The notes: generated by a model from the letters alone, not told the origin. A stretch of DNA of 55,550 nt from Spirochaetales bacterium (GCA_027306915.1 DAHUYW010000025.1:1-55550), one strand, 5' to 3'; positions 1-8,629 are shown, counted from the first letter of the stretch. Translations and numbers: made by a program.

Positions 1-287
1 TCGCAACCCTCGCCGTACACCCCCCCACCACCGCCGGGCAACGCACCATGGTGCGTGCGCCAAAAGCAGCATCGAAGAGCTGCTCCATCCCCTATCGGCA
101 CCCGCTGTCAAATTGAGAACTGCTGCTGACTCGGGTGCGAACTCAAGAACGGGTTCTTGTTATGATAGAAAGAGGGGGGGGGAATTCCGCTCGTGGAGAC
201 GAAGGTCTATCCTCGGTGTCGGCAAACACTGGGAGGATAGACCATGAAAAGTATAGCCGATTGTGCACCTGTCGCACGGGAGTATAG
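1..287. other. Window edge without a recognisable gene
   Basis: No reading frame here looks like a known protein. Two inverted repeats stand out: a 16-bp palindrome at 144-159 (CAAGAAC, 2-nt centre, GTTCTTG) and the 204-243 hairpin listed separately. The stretch lies outside the tRNA-bounded island and may belong to an older neighbouring element. Confidence 0.5.
204..243. repeat. Long hairpin with 11-bp perfect stem
   Basis: The arms GGTCTATCCTC (204-214) and GAGGATAGACC (233-243) are perfectly complementary, and an inner GTGT/ACAC pair (216-219/226-229) extends the stem. No T-tract follows, so a classical terminator is not clear. It may be a relic of a mobile-element end or a structured RNA. 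Confidence 0.6.
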
Positions 288-348
288 TGACCCCATGAAA
301 GTTGGGTCCACCGATAAGACATGGTAAGATCGGAGGAGAAGGTGGACC
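288..348 (+). mobile_element. Possible IS3-type left-end remnant
   Basis: The segment begins TGACCCCATGAAAGTT, which resembles left ends of IS3-family elements. It then has an 8-bp inverted repeat, GGTCCACC (305-312) and GGTGGACC (341-348), with a GGAGGAG motif between the arms, as in IS3 leaders that hide the transposase start. No transposase frame follows, so at most a short relic remains. The family call is from memory of such ends. Confidence 0.3.
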
Positions 349-390
349 TGAGTTTCGGGGGCGCCGTGTAAGTTGGTGCTTTGAAGGATT

Positions 391-498
391 CCGGGTACAC
401 TGCACAATTTCGCGAAAGAGGCCATAATGGGTGATGAGCAAGTCTTTCAATATGTTACTGGGCCCGCCTGGACTTGAACCAGGGACCGACGGATTATG
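391..498. repeat. Distal attachment-site repeat with 3' tRNA fragment
   Basis: Positions 459-498 repeat the last 40 nt of the tRNA gene at 7928-8001, up to the anticodon, with one mismatch. The match extends outward: GTTACTGGGCCC starts at 454, and CCGGGTACACTGCACAA (391-407) matches 7853-7869 with one mismatch. Duplication of a tRNA 3' end at the far side of inserted DNA is typical of tyrosine-integrase islands. I interpret this as the distal att site; the flanking CCGGGTACA motif may be an integrase arm site. Confidence 0.75.
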
Positions 499-1146
499 GG
501 ACTTTATCGGGGGGATGAATGCGCACCGGTGATAAGCAATGATTACCGATGATTTTCTTGTATCACATAGAATTAGGCCCAATTTTGCACATCTCTAACG
601 CCTATCACAAAATAGGGCTTCGAGACCCGTTTCGGGTACATTCCGGGTACAGTGGGCGGGCGAGTAGGTTCACCGGCAGGAGTCTGCACCAGGAAAGAGC
701 GGCTCGGGCTTCTCAGTAGCCCGTGGCTGTTCGTCACCTTTGCGTCGACGGTGTACTCAAGGTTTCACCGAGCATAGGGATGTCGCGCAGACCCTTCGGC
801 CGGCCACGCCCCCTGGGCGTAGAGGTTCGGAGCCCGTCCGTATGCATGGGGCGTTGATCCTCCTCAGTACAATGCAGTGGTGGAGTCAATTGGAGAACGC
901 ACTCGCCCAAGGCGCCTTGGTCAGCATCGATCCGAAACGCTCGCGGGTGCACCTATTGACTTTGGAAGCTCTGTAAGTTTCCGGGCCAGAGAAACCGAAG
1001 TTGATAAGAGGCGGTAAAGGGGAGCCACAGGCAGCTACTTCCGCTACTCCGCTGTTCGATCTACTTTCCGGTCCTGCGTGCGCGTAAAGCTAAAGTTGAG
1101 CCGGAAGGGCATCCGGCACTTATCGTCTCGCCACCCCACGCTTGGC
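499..1146. other. Gene-poor island edge with CCGGGTACA repeats
   Basis: No convincing gene. Two tandem copies of the motif seen beside both att repeats occur at 632-640 (TCGGGTACA) and 643-651 (CCGGGTACA), consistent with arm-type integrase binding sites. The only longer frames, antisense to each other at 734-976, lack any recognisable similarity or ribosome binding site. Confidence 0.45.
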
Positions 1147-1175
1147 TTGACCGCCGTAACGTATCACGTTATACT
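1147..1175 (+). promoter_or_regulatory. higBA promoter with overlapping operator
   Basis: TTGACC (1147-1152) is separated by 17 nt from TATACT (1170-1175), close to consensus. An inverted repeat TAACG-N5-CGTTA (1157-1171) overlaps the spacer and the -10. That is the expected place for autorepression by a HigA-type antitoxin. Confidence 0.7.
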
Positions 1176-1219
1176 ACATTCGTAATGGAGTTAGACCTGG
1201 GCAACAACGATGGACTGGC

Positions 1220-1498
1220 ATGATTCGGTCTTTCAGACACAAGGGCCTTGAGGAGTTGTTTGAAACCGGAACGAAACGTGGCGTTAATCCTCAGCATGCG
1301 GCGAGGCTTGTCAGAATGCTCGACCGCTTGGACGCATCGACGTCTCCCCGGGACATGAACCTTCCCGGGTGGCGACTCCATACCCTTTCGGGAGATCGTG
1401 CTGGAAAATGGGCCGTCTCAGTAAGTGGGAATTGGCGGCTCGTTTTCGAGTTCGAAGGTGCCGATGCCGTTCATGTTGACTACGAGGATTACCATTAA
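1220..1498 (+). CDS. higB: HigB-type toxin (RelE superfamily)
   Basis: This 92-aa protein belongs to the HigB/RelE-fold mRNA interferases, which cut mRNA on the ribosome until bound by their antitoxin. Family signatures visible are the early FRHKGLEELFE segment, the LPGWRLHTLSGDRAGKWAVSV core and the C-terminal NWRLVFEFEGADA strand. Toxin-before-antitoxin order is characteristic of hig modules. The gene has a near-consensus promoter just upstream and higA 33 nt downstream. The ATG at 1220 lacks a strong Shine-Dalgarno, which would help keep toxin synthesis low. It is the first gene of the tRNA-bounded island and may help stabilise it. Confidence 0.9.
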   Translation: MIRSFRHKGLEELFETGTKRGVNPQHAARLVRMLDRLDASTSPRDMNLPGWRLHTLSGDRAGKWAVSVSGNWRLVFEFEGADAVHVDYEDYH

Positions 1499-1531
1499 GA
1501 CTTTGGCCCAGGTCTCCGGAGGCTATAGAAT

Positions 1532-1822
1532 ATGACTGAACGAAAACCGACTCACCCCGGCGAGCTGTTTCTTGAGGACGTCATGAAGCCGCTCAATCTG
1601 ACCGTTACCGAAGCGGCTCGTAAGCTCGGAGTAACTCGCAAGGCTCTATCGGAGTTCGTCAACCGGCGATCCGGTTTAAGTCCCGAAATGGCTATACGAA
1701 TCGCCACCGCGACGAAGACTTCCCCAGAAAGCTGGCTCACTATGCAGACGAAGCTCGACCTTTGGAAAGCGCTACGGCACAAGCCCAAGAACGTCGAAGA
1801 GCTGACATCGGCGTTGGCGTAG
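1532..1822 (+). CDS. higA: HigA-type antitoxin (XRE helix-turn-helix)
   Basis: The 96-aa antitoxin starts with THPGELFLEDVMKPL, the usual opening of HigA proteins, followed by a helix-turn-helix (about residues 22-62). It should neutralise the upstream toxin and, with it, repress the shared promoter through the inverted repeat at 1157-1171. GGAGG lies 11 nt before the ATG at 1532, stronger than the toxin's own ribosome site, which favours antitoxin excess. The length is normal for the family and the frame is intact. Confidence 0.9.
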   Translation: MTERKPTHPGELFLEDVMKPLNLTVTEAARKLGVTRKALSEFVNRRSGLSPEMAIRIATATKTSPESWLTMQTKLDLWKALRHKPKNVEELTSALA

Positions 1823-1831
1823 GAGGGCTTC

Positions 1832-1924
1832 ATGAAGGACGACCCGCGAAGTAACCTGAACAGCGAGGTTCCAACTGTCGATCTCCCATGGCTTTCCGCG
1901 CTAGCCGACACGCTCTCCGAATGA
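1832..1924 (+). CDS. Small ORF of 30 aa, unknown function
   Basis: A very good ribosome site (GGAGGG at 1822-1827, overlapping the end of higA) sits 4 nt before the ATG at 1832. The frame encodes only 30 residues, beginning MKDDPRSNLN and rich in acidic residues, then stops with TGA at 1922. I do not recognise it. Given the decayed antitoxin fragments that follow, it may be the truncated start of a former third gene of the higBA operon, or a genuine small protein. Confidence 0.35.
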   Translation: MKDDPRSNLNSEVPTVDLPWLSALADTLSE

Positions 1925-1937
1925 CGGGACGATCTCG

Positions 1938-2189
1938 ATGACGACCTATAGCACCAGCGAAGTCGTCGAGGTTACTACCACGGCCTAGTACAAGAACAGC
2001 AAGGCGAAAACCATGCCCGGAGACGTCGTGAGAATATACCGAGAGCTTCACAAAATGACCCAGGAAGAGCTGAGCAATCGACTCGGGAGATTCACCAGGC
2101 AGTATTGGTCGGCGATGGAAACTGGGCACTGCGGCATCTCGAAAGCTATCGCCAAGATATTGTGCATCGATGTATCGAGACTTTTTTAA
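1938..2189 (+). pseudogene. XRE-type antitoxin-like gene with in-frame amber stop
   Basis: From the ATG at 1938 a single frame runs to TAA at 2189 but is interrupted by TAG at 1986-1988. The 58 residues after an internal ATG at 2013 form a clear XRE helix-turn-helix (VVRIYRELHKMTQEELSNRL, then RQYWSAMETGH and SKAIAKIL). Relatives usually carry an N-terminal extension like the one before the stop. I therefore read it as an antitoxin-type gene with a nonsense mutation, though a shortened product from 2013 could still be made. TAG is an ordinary stop elsewhere in the window, so recoding is unlikely. Confidence 0.55.
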
Positions 2190-2199
2190 GGATTAAACA

Positions 2200-2361
2200 A
2201 TGGTGCGCCGGGATCGAAACGGGGACGATAGACTTGATTTCACGGCAGCCGATCCATCCCGGATGGCAGTGACCTACAAGGGGTACATCGGAAGCATCGG
2301 TGAATATGACGATACTATAACTACTATCGCGGATGCGGGGTTAGCGAACACAGATTCATGA
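2200..2361 (+). pseudogene. Short ORF with HicB-like N-terminal segment
   Basis: This 53-aa frame contains MAVTYKGYIGSIGEYDDT, which resembles the opening strand of HicB antitoxins (typically YKGYIGSVE followed by acidic residues). The rest of a HicB domain and its DNA-binding tail are missing. I interpret it as a truncated antitoxin fragment. Together with the two preceding pieces it forms a small graveyard of toxin-antitoxin debris between higBA and the helicase. The family call rests on one short motif. Confidence 0.3.
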
Positions 2362-2410
2362 CCCGCATGGGTGCGGCGGGAGAAACAGAGACCCAGATTA
2401 ACCTTTGTGT

Positions 2411-4879
2411 ATGGATAGACATGATTTCGAGCTTCGGCAATTGCAGGCGGCGCTTGCCGAGGCTCGTCGGATAAAGGAGGAAAACGCCGCGCTTCGAAAA
2501 CTCCTCGCTGATAACGGGATCAGGAACGTCCCAGAAAGTGGACGCCCATCTGCTACCACAAGCAACGGACAATCCATCGGTGTCACTGAACGTTCCGGTA
2601 AAGAGGAGAAGGTCGCGCTCTTTCGGAGCCTCTTTCGCGGGAGAGAGGATGTCTATGCGGTACGCACAAAGTTCAGAAGCGGCGAATGGGGGTACGTTCC
2701 GGCGGCGATTCGTGATTGGAAGGCGATCTCGGCGACGGACACCGCTTTGAGAAGAAAAGTCGACCGCAAGACAAGGAAGCTTTTGCCTCTGACCGATGAG
2801 ACTCTTCGGGCGCACCTGGAAGGCAGGCAGACAGTTGGGGTGTATCCTCTTCTTCAAGATGAAACCTGCTGGTTCTTGGCGGCGGACTTTGACAAAGACA
2901 GCTGGCAGGAAGACGCGTCCGCGTTTTTGGAAACATCGCGAGAGCTGAATGTGTCGGCAGCTCTTGAACGGTCTCGTTCGGGAAGCGGTGGACATGTCTG
3001 GATCTTCTTTGAGTGCGCGGTGGCCGCATCGATGGCGCGCGCGCTGGGGAGCCTGATTCTCACCAGAGCGATGGAGCGACGCCACCAGCTCGGAATGGAC
3101 TCCTATGACCGGTTGTTTCCCAATCAGGACACGATGCCCAAAGGTGGGTTCGGCAATCTCATTGCGCTTCCCTTACAGTGGGTACCTCGCCAGTCTGACA
3201 ACAGTGTCTTTGTAGATTCGAATTTCAAACCCTATTCCGATCAATGGGAGTTTCTTGCGGGCCTTCAGCGAATGACTTCGGATCATCTGGAAAGACTCGT
3301 GAGCGAGGCTATGGGTAAGGAAGAGGTTCTTGGAGTGCGAATCGGACAGGGCGAGGATAGCGACGAGATTGAACCATGGACACTCGCCACGTCAAAGGGG
3401 TGGCCATCTAAGCCGATCGAGGGTACGTTTCCTAAACGTGTAGTGGTCGTGCGTTGCAATCTTCTGTATGTGGAAAAGGACGGATTACCTCCGGCAATGC
3501 TCAATCAACTGCTGCGGTTGGCTGCATTTCAAAACCCGGAGTACTACAAGGCACAGACAATGCGGCTTTCGACCTACGGTAAACCTCGTATCATCTCTTG
3601 CGGTGAGGAGGTTGCAAGGCACATCGTGCTGCCTCGGGGTTGTCTGACGGAGACGAGTGCGCTGCTTGCGGCACACGGCATCACAATGGAAGCCCGAGAT
3701 GAGCGAAGTGAAGGCACGCCTGTTGATGTCGAGTTCATTGGTCACCTTCGCCGGACGCAACAAGAGGCAGCAGAGAGACTGTCAGAACATGACGAAGGAG
3801 TCTTTTGCGCCCCCACTGCTTTTGGGAAGACCGTCGTTGCGGCATGGCTCATCGGGAGCCGGAAAGTAAGTACTCTGGTGTTGGTCCATCGACAGCACCT
3901 GCTCGATCAATGGCACGAGCGGCTGACAATGTTCCTTGACCGTTCCATCCAACCGATCGGACGATTTGGCGGTGGTAGGGCAGACCTCAGCCGACGGGTG
4001 GATATTGCAATGGTCCAGAGTCTCTACCATCAGGGCGCAGTAAAGGATTTCGTAACCGAATACGGGCAAGTCATTGTTGATGAGTGTCACCATATTTCGG
4101 CGTTTACATTTGAACGAGTGATGCGACAGGTTAGAGCAAAATACATCGTAGGTCTGACCGCTACCCCAACGAGAAAGGATGGTCACCACCCGATTGTCTA
4201 CATGCAGTGCGGCCCAATGAGAGTCAACATCACCACCCGAACCATGGTCAAAGCGACGTCATTTGAACACAAAGTGATTTTCCGCTATACCGAATTTCGA
4301 TTGCCTTCCGGCCTCTCAGACGTTACAGTTCAACAGGTCTACGCTGCGTTAGTTAGCGACTTCGCACGAAATGAAATGATCGCTTCGGACCTCCTGAAGG
4401 TGTTGGCGGCAGGGCGTTCGCCGCTTCTGCTCACGGGACGGAAGGAGCATCTTGACGTTTTCGCGGCTAAACTGCGAAGCGCAACGGACCACGTTTTTGT
4501 TCTCAAGGGCGGAATGAGCAAGAAAGAGCGTCGGACGATCGCAGAGATCCTGTCTGCTGTACCTGACGACGAGCCACGAGTTATTGTCGCGACCGGTAGC
4601 TATATTGGGGAAGGGTTCGATGATGCGCGACTTGACACGTTATTTCTTGCGATGCCGATCTCATGGAAAGGAACGCTTCAGCAGTACGTCGGACGCCTTC
4701 ACCGGGAGCACGACAACAAACGGGTTGTCCAGGTCTATGACTACGTGGACGCGAACGTTCCGATGTTGGCGAGGATGTATCAGCGTAGGCGAAAAGGGTA
4801 TGACTCTATAGGATATGCCGTTGAACAAGGAGACGCCTACGATTCCCGACTGACCAGGAGTCTGCTGGACTTTGGATAA
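2411..4879 (+). CDS. TOTE-type primase-helicase (AEP + SF2 helicase)
   Basis: An 822-aa multidomain protein. Residues 6-35 form a coiled coil. Residues 65-300 match the archaeo-eukaryotic primase domain of TOTE conflict systems: FRSLFRGREDVYA, the metal-binding DFD at 159-161 and GSGGH at 191-195. An SF2 helicase follows, with Walker A APTAFGKT (468-475), DECH (557-560), GLTATPTRKD and the motif VI segment QYVGRLHRE. TOTE proteins are predicted anti-invader or mobile-element-linked factors; I see no separate nuclease domain. ATG 2411 was preferred to TTG 2405. It lies inside the tRNA-bounded island, just upstream of an IS66 copy. Confidence 0.85.
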   Translation: MDRHDFELRQLQAALAEARRIKEENAALRKLLADNGIRNVPESGRPSATTSNGQSIGVTERSGKEEKVALFRSLFRGREDVYAVRTKFRSGEWGYVPAAIRDWKAISATDTALRRKVDRKTRKLLPLTDETLRAHLEGRQTVGVYPLLQDETCWFLAADFDKDSWQEDASAFLETSRELNVSAALERSRSGSGGHVWIFFECAVAASMARALGSLILTRAMERRHQLGMDSYDRLFPNQDTMPKGGFGNLIALPLQWVPRQSDNSVFVDSNFKPYSDQWEFLAGLQRMTSDHLERLVSEAMGKEEVLGVRIGQGEDSDEIEPWTLATSKGWPSKPIEGTFPKRVVVVRCNLLYVEKDGLPPAMLNQLLRLAAFQNPEYYKAQTMRLSTYGKPRIISCGEEVARHIVLPRGCLTETSALLAAHGITMEARDERSEGTPVDVEFIGHLRRTQQEAAERLSEHDEGVFCAPTAFGKTVVAAWLIGSRKVSTLVLVHRQHLLDQWHERLTMFLDRSIQPIGRFGGGRADLSRRVDIAMVQSLYHQGAVKDFVTEYGQVIVDECHHISAFTFERVMRQVRAKYIVGLTATPTRKDGHHPIVYMQCGPMRVNITTRTMVKATSFEHKVIFRYTEFRLPSGLSDVTVQQVYAALVSDFARNEMIASDLLKVLAAGRSPLLLTGRKEHLDVFAAKLRSATDHVFVLKGGMSKKERRTIAEILSAVPDDEPRVIVATGSYIGEGFDDARLDTLFLAMPISWKGTLQQYVGRLHREHDNKRVVQVYDYVDANVPMLARMYQRRRKGYDSIGYAVEQGDAYDSRLTRSLLDFG

Positions 4880-4935
4880 TGTCAGCATAATCTCGCGTAA
4901 TCGGCGCCAAAACCTGCATGCCCATCCTCGTTCGG

Positions 4936-4943
4936 CCATTTCT
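4936..4943. repeat. Left 8-bp target-site duplication of IS66
   Basis: CCATTTCT directly precedes the left end of the IS66 element and recurs exactly at 7423-7430. Eight base pairs is the duplication length expected for the IS66 family. Confidence 0.9.
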
Positions 4944-5018
4944 GTAAGCGCTCGTTTCTCCGCGTCTTTTCGATGAGCTCGAGTTTGGCGACCTTGGTCT
5001 CCAATAGGAGACCAAGTT

Positions 5019-5336
5019 GTGGAAGAGAACGAAGATAAAGTCCGCTCGACTGAGAATCAATGGCGAGAGCGGTTTGAAGCTTAGAAGAACAGCGGCCTGA
5101 GCGTTCGAGCATTCTGCAAGCGCGAAGGCATCGGTGTGAACGGCTTTCGCTATTGGAAGGAGAAATTGGAAGCTGGCGGCAAAGCCAGCTCGATGGTGGA
5201 GGTGCCAATAAAGCTCTCACATGTGCTGCCTTCGATTGAGGTGGTCGTTTCGGGTCGGTTCACGGTGCGTGTGCCGTCGGGCTTCCAGGCCGAGGAGCTC
5301 GTCAGGCTTATCGAGGTCCTCGAGGGACTTCCATGA
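5019..5336 (+). pseudogene. tnpA: IS66 TnpA with in-frame amber stop
   Basis: The frame runs from GTG 5019 to TGA 5336 (105 codons) and gives the typical IS66 accessory protein: W..RF.A, then SGLSVRAFCKREGIGVNGFRYWK, and a tail ending RVPSGFQAEELVRLIEVLEGL. One codon, TAG at 5082-5084, interrupts it where the family usually has tryptophan, consistent with a TGG-to-TAG change. It overlaps tnpB by 4 nt (ATGA), as in functional IS66 elements. Confidence 0.85.
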
Positions 5337-5681
5337 TCATCAACTGGGAGCGGGTCACCATCTACGTGCGTCCGGGACCGACCGACATGCGAAAGGAGAT
5401 CAACGACCTGGCGGTGCTGGTGGAGGAGGAGCTTGCCTGCGATCCGTTCAGCGGGAGCCCTTTTTCTTTTCTGCAATCGCCGGCGGAGTCACCTCAAGAT
5501 CCTGTTTTGGGACAGAAACGGATTTTGGCTGACGTTGAAGCGGCTGGAGAAGGATCGTTTCCCGTGGCCAGAGGGGGAAGCGCAGGCTCGGCAGATCAGC
5601 GTGGAGCAACTTCATCTGCTTCTGGACGGCATCGACTTTTGGAACGCACATCAGAGCTTTCATTTCTCTCACGCGAAATGA
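5333..5681 (+). pseudogene. tnpB: IS66 TnpB with frameshift
   Basis: The first part (from ATG 5333) encodes MIINWERVTIYVRPGPTDMR up to DPFSGS. The family continuation FCNRRRSHLKILFWDRNGFW and KRLEKDRFPWP is found in the next frame, ending at TGA 5681. One extra base around 5448-5456 explains the shift. TnpB is an accessory protein needed for IS66 transposition, so the element is defective unless frameshifting rescues it. Confidence 0.85.
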
Positions 5682-5731
5682 AGCCGACCCACTATTAATT
5701 TCTTCCGCTCGATGATACCGTTCGATCTATT

Positions 5732-7601
5732 ATGGCTGTCGACCTCGAACATCTGCCCTCCGACGTCAAGCAGCTCCATCGGTTGGTCGCCGACCTTGTT
5801 GCTGAGCACCAGCGTATCCTTGTTGACCGAGACCGCTCCTACCAAGAGCTGCGCGAGCAGTACGAGCTTTTGCGTCAGATGTACTTCGGGCGCTCAAGTG
5901 AGAAGCTCACCCCCGAAGACATCAGGCAGATGTACCTGTTCAACGAAGCGGAGTCGGGCTTAGAAGAGCTGCACGCCCTCACGCCTGAGCAGGCGGCCAC
6001 CGTGCCCGTCGCCCAGCACCTGCGCAAGAAGCCTGGCCGAAAGCCGCTCGCCGATCACCTCCCGCGCGAGGTGGCCGACGTTCGCATTCACGACCTCACC
6101 GACGAGGAGAGGCAGTGCCCCTGCTGCGGGAAAGAGCGGCCGCTGGTCACCGAGGAGACCAGTGAGGAGGCCCGAGCTCATCCCTGCGAGGGTGAAGGTA
6201 ATTCGCCACGTGCGCCGGGTGTATGGTCCGTGCGGCCGCGAGGCGTTCGGCTCAAGCGGGGCTACACCCATGGTTCGCTCTCCGATGCCGCCGCGCATGA
6301 TTCCCGGAAGCATCGTGGGGCCGGGTCTCCTCGCGTACGTGCTGACCGCGAAGTTCGTCGACGGCCTTCCGTTTTACCGCCAGGAGACCATCTTTGCCCG
6401 GCTGGGCATTGAGGTCGCCCGCGCCACACTGTGCAGCTGGGCGATTGCGGTCGGCGATGCGATAACTCCCTTGATCGAGCTTCTGTGGGAGAAGCTCTTG
6501 GAGAGTCCTCTCATCCACATGGATGAGACTTCGCTTCAAGTGCTCCATGAACCCGGGCGGCCGGCGACGACGCAGAGCTACATGTGGGTCAACGTCGGCT
6601 ACATCGAGCAGCCCGAGCCACTGCCGCTGAAGCGAATCGTGCTCTACCATTACCATCCGACGCGGTCAGGCGACGTTCCGCTTACTATTTTGAAAGAGTA
6701 CGAAGGCTACCTTCAGACCGACGCCTTCGGCGGCTACAACGAGATCGGCAAACGGCTTCCCGGCAAGCACGTTGGGTGCTGGGCGCATTCAAGGCGCCTC
6801 TTCGTTGATGCAACAAAGATCACGAAGAAGGCCGGCTCCGCGGAGGTCGCCCTCGCGTTCATCGCCGAGATGTACCGCATCGAGACAACATTGCGGCAGC
6901 CGCTTGAGAAGGGAAAGATCTCCCGCGAGGAGTTTCGTCAAAAGCGAGCCGAGCAGGTGAGGCCGATTCTCGCGCGCTTCCGCCCATGGATCGAGGAACG
7001 TGCCGACCAAGTCCCACCGAAGACGGCACTAGGCAAAGCCCTTCACTATGCGCTCGACGACTGGCCCCGGCTCGAACGCTACCTCGATGCGTGGTTCATA
7101 ACCCCCGACAACAATGCCGCCGAACGAGCAATCAAGCCGTTCGTGATGGGTAGGAAGGCGTGGCTCTTCTCAGACACCCCCAGGGGTGCCCACGCGAGCG
7201 CCGCTATTTTTAGCCTTGTTGGAACCGCCAAAGCAAACGGCTTGGAGCCCTACCACTACCTCCGATACCTTTTCGTCAAGCTGCCAGCTGCGACGAAACA
7301 AGAGGACTACGAACGGCTCTTGCCTACGGTGCTTGAGCCCAAGGATCTCATCGATTTCGAATCAAAGGGCCAACCACCGCAAACGTGCCAAATCGGGCGC
7401 ATGCGGCAAATCGACCGCTTACCCATTTCTGTGCATAGATATCTGGTGAAACGGCGACTGGCTCCGAGGCGTGACGGCAGCGTCCTTCCGATTTTTCCCC
7501 TATCCGTCGACCCCGGATACCGTAAACCAACCAGATCTATGGGAAGCCGCGCCAAATGCGACTGGTTTCTTTTGGAACCTCTTATGCCAACCATCGAATA
7601 G
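5732..7601 (+). pseudogene. tnpC: IS66 TnpC transposase with frameshift
   Basis: From ATG 5732 the N-terminal coiled coil (LRQMYFGRSSEKLTPED) and zinc-like CPCCG motif are readable to about 6165. Thereafter the transposase continues in another frame with ELIPARVKVIRHVRRVYGPCG. The DDE residues are present: D in HMDETSLQVL, D in LQTDAFGGYN and E in NNAAERAIKPFVMGRKAW. A single frameshift at about 6155-6175 breaks the gene. No stop occurs before the element's right end at 7422, and the frame runs on into flanking DNA to 7601, so the natural C-terminus also seems lost. Confidence 0.88.
7423..7430. repeat. Right 8-bp target-site duplication of IS66
   Basis: CCATTTCT immediately follows the right terminal repeat and is identical to 4936-4943. 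Confidence 0.9.
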
Positions 7602-7852
7602 CCGCAACTCAAGAGTCCTCTCAAGCTTCCCGTCTATGCAACAACACAGCCAGCGGTGCTCCGTGGTAGGCAGACTCCACATCCCACCGGAGCTCAAGCT
7701 GACCCGCGGGATGATTTTTGGCCTGCCCCGGTTTCTTACCAAACTGTTCAACTCGATGTCTATTAAATCGGCGAGGTGGGAAAGACGAGGGAGAAGCTTT
7801 CAGACTGCACAGAGTTGTTCGCTAGCATCGATGGCGGATGTTCTGGAGAATA
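7431..7852. other. Island stretch without a recognisable gene
   Basis: Open frames exist on both strands (for example 7471-7911 plus and 7500-7751 minus). None has a good ribosome site or any motif I recognise. With the IS66 removed, the left flank (4880-4943) and this stretch join seamlessly but still reveal no known protein. It may be the eroded recombinase end of the island, but that is only positional inference. Confidence 0.4.
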
Positions 7853-8001
<149 letters not shown>

Positions 8002-8012
8002 GATCGCGAACG

Positions 8013-8042
8013 ATGATAGTCGTACCGGCCCGCGAGTGTCAA
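8013..8042 (-). promoter_or_regulatory. tRNA promoter
   Basis: Reading on the minus strand, TTGACA (8042-8037) and TATCAT (8018-8013) are 18 nt apart, placing the start roughly 5 nt upstream of the mature tRNA. Confidence 0.65.
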
Positions 8043-8153
8043 TCGAAGGTGCTGGCCGTCGCAGCGAACGGTGGCGGCGAATGCCTGTTTTGTGCAAGGT
8101 GCGATCCGCCGCGTTGGGAGGCGCCCTGAGCGAGCGCAACAAATATCCGGGCA

Positions 8154-8609
8154 CTACGAGCGACCACCCCTTCCTGTCAGCACCGGCTTCAGCCGTTTGA
8201 GGTAGAGGCTCACGACATCGAGCTCCGCTGCGCTCTTCGCCTTCAGCAGGCGGGTGAGATCCCGGCGGATCTTGATCCAGAAGGGGTGGAAGACGCAGAA
8301 CCCGTCGAGGCCGCACACGTCCTTGGAGACCACGCAGCTGTTCGCGGCTGCAGCCGTTCCTTCAGTGAGAACGAAGATGTCGTAGAGGCGGACGGTTTCA
8401 GGCTTTCGAGCGAGCGAGAACCCTCCATGGACGCCGCGGGTCGAGCGGACCAGCCCTCCGCGCGCGAGCTTTTGGAGGATCTTTGCGAGGAAGCTCCGCG
8501 GGATTTGCAGGGTGCGCGCGATCTCGTCGATACCGGTGACGCGCCCGGGATCTCGCGCGAGGAGGTAGATACATCGAATGGCATACTCCGTTTCGCGCGA
8601 GATCTGCAT
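8154..8609 (-). CDS. Rrf2-family transcription regulator with Cys triad
   Basis: This 151-aa protein has the Rrf2 winged helix (MQISRETEYAIRCIYLLA, then IPRSFLAKILQKLARGGLV and TRGVHGGFSLAR). It also has three cysteines at 92, 99 and 105 (C-X6-C-X5-C), placed like the Fe-S ligands of NsrR, IscR and RsrR. Such regulators sense NO, iron-sulfur status or redox state. It lies 20 nt after cydB on the same strand with AGGAGAGG ahead of the ATG, so it is probably co-transcribed with cytochrome bd and may control it. The true signal is unknown. Confidence 0.9.
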   Translation of the reverse strand: MQISRETEYAIRCIYLLARDPGRVTGIDEIARTLQIPRSFLAKILQKLARGGLVRSTRGVHGGFSLARKPETVRLYDIFVLTEGTAAAANSCVVSKDVCGLDGFCVFHPFWIKIRRDLTRLLKAKSAAELDVVSLYLKRLKPVLTGRGGRS

Positions 8610-8629
8610 CGGGCGCCTCTCCTGCTCGG

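Larger units (their letters stand above)
4944..7422 (+). mobile_element. IS66-family insertion sequence (2479 bp), inactivated
   Basis: The element has terminal inverted repeats starting GTAAGCG at both ends; 16 of the first 20 bases match between left (4944-4963) and right (7422-7403, reverse). It is flanked by perfect 8-bp direct repeats. Gene order is tnpA, tnpB, tnpC, as in IS66. tnpA carries an in-frame amber codon, tnpB a +1 frameshift and tnpC another frameshift, so the copy should not move by itself. Intact ends mean it could still be mobilised by an active relative. Confidence 0.92.

Noticed and set aside
160..582. 140-aa minus-strand frame across the att site
   Set aside because: It runs through the tRNA fragment and both hairpins and resembles no protein; treated as a chance frame.
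1986..5084. Possible amber (TAG) recoding, since two island genes have in-frame TAG codons
   Set aside because: Several intact genes in the window end in TAG (the RelA-TPR gene, first hsp20, EEP lipoprotein, PilZ fusion, radical SAM), so TAG is a normal stop; the two cases are better read as nonsense mutations.
4880..7530. A minus-strand gene interrupted by the IS66 insertion
   Set aside because: Removing the IS and one duplication joins a short open frame, but the combined product is under 70 residues and unrecognisable.
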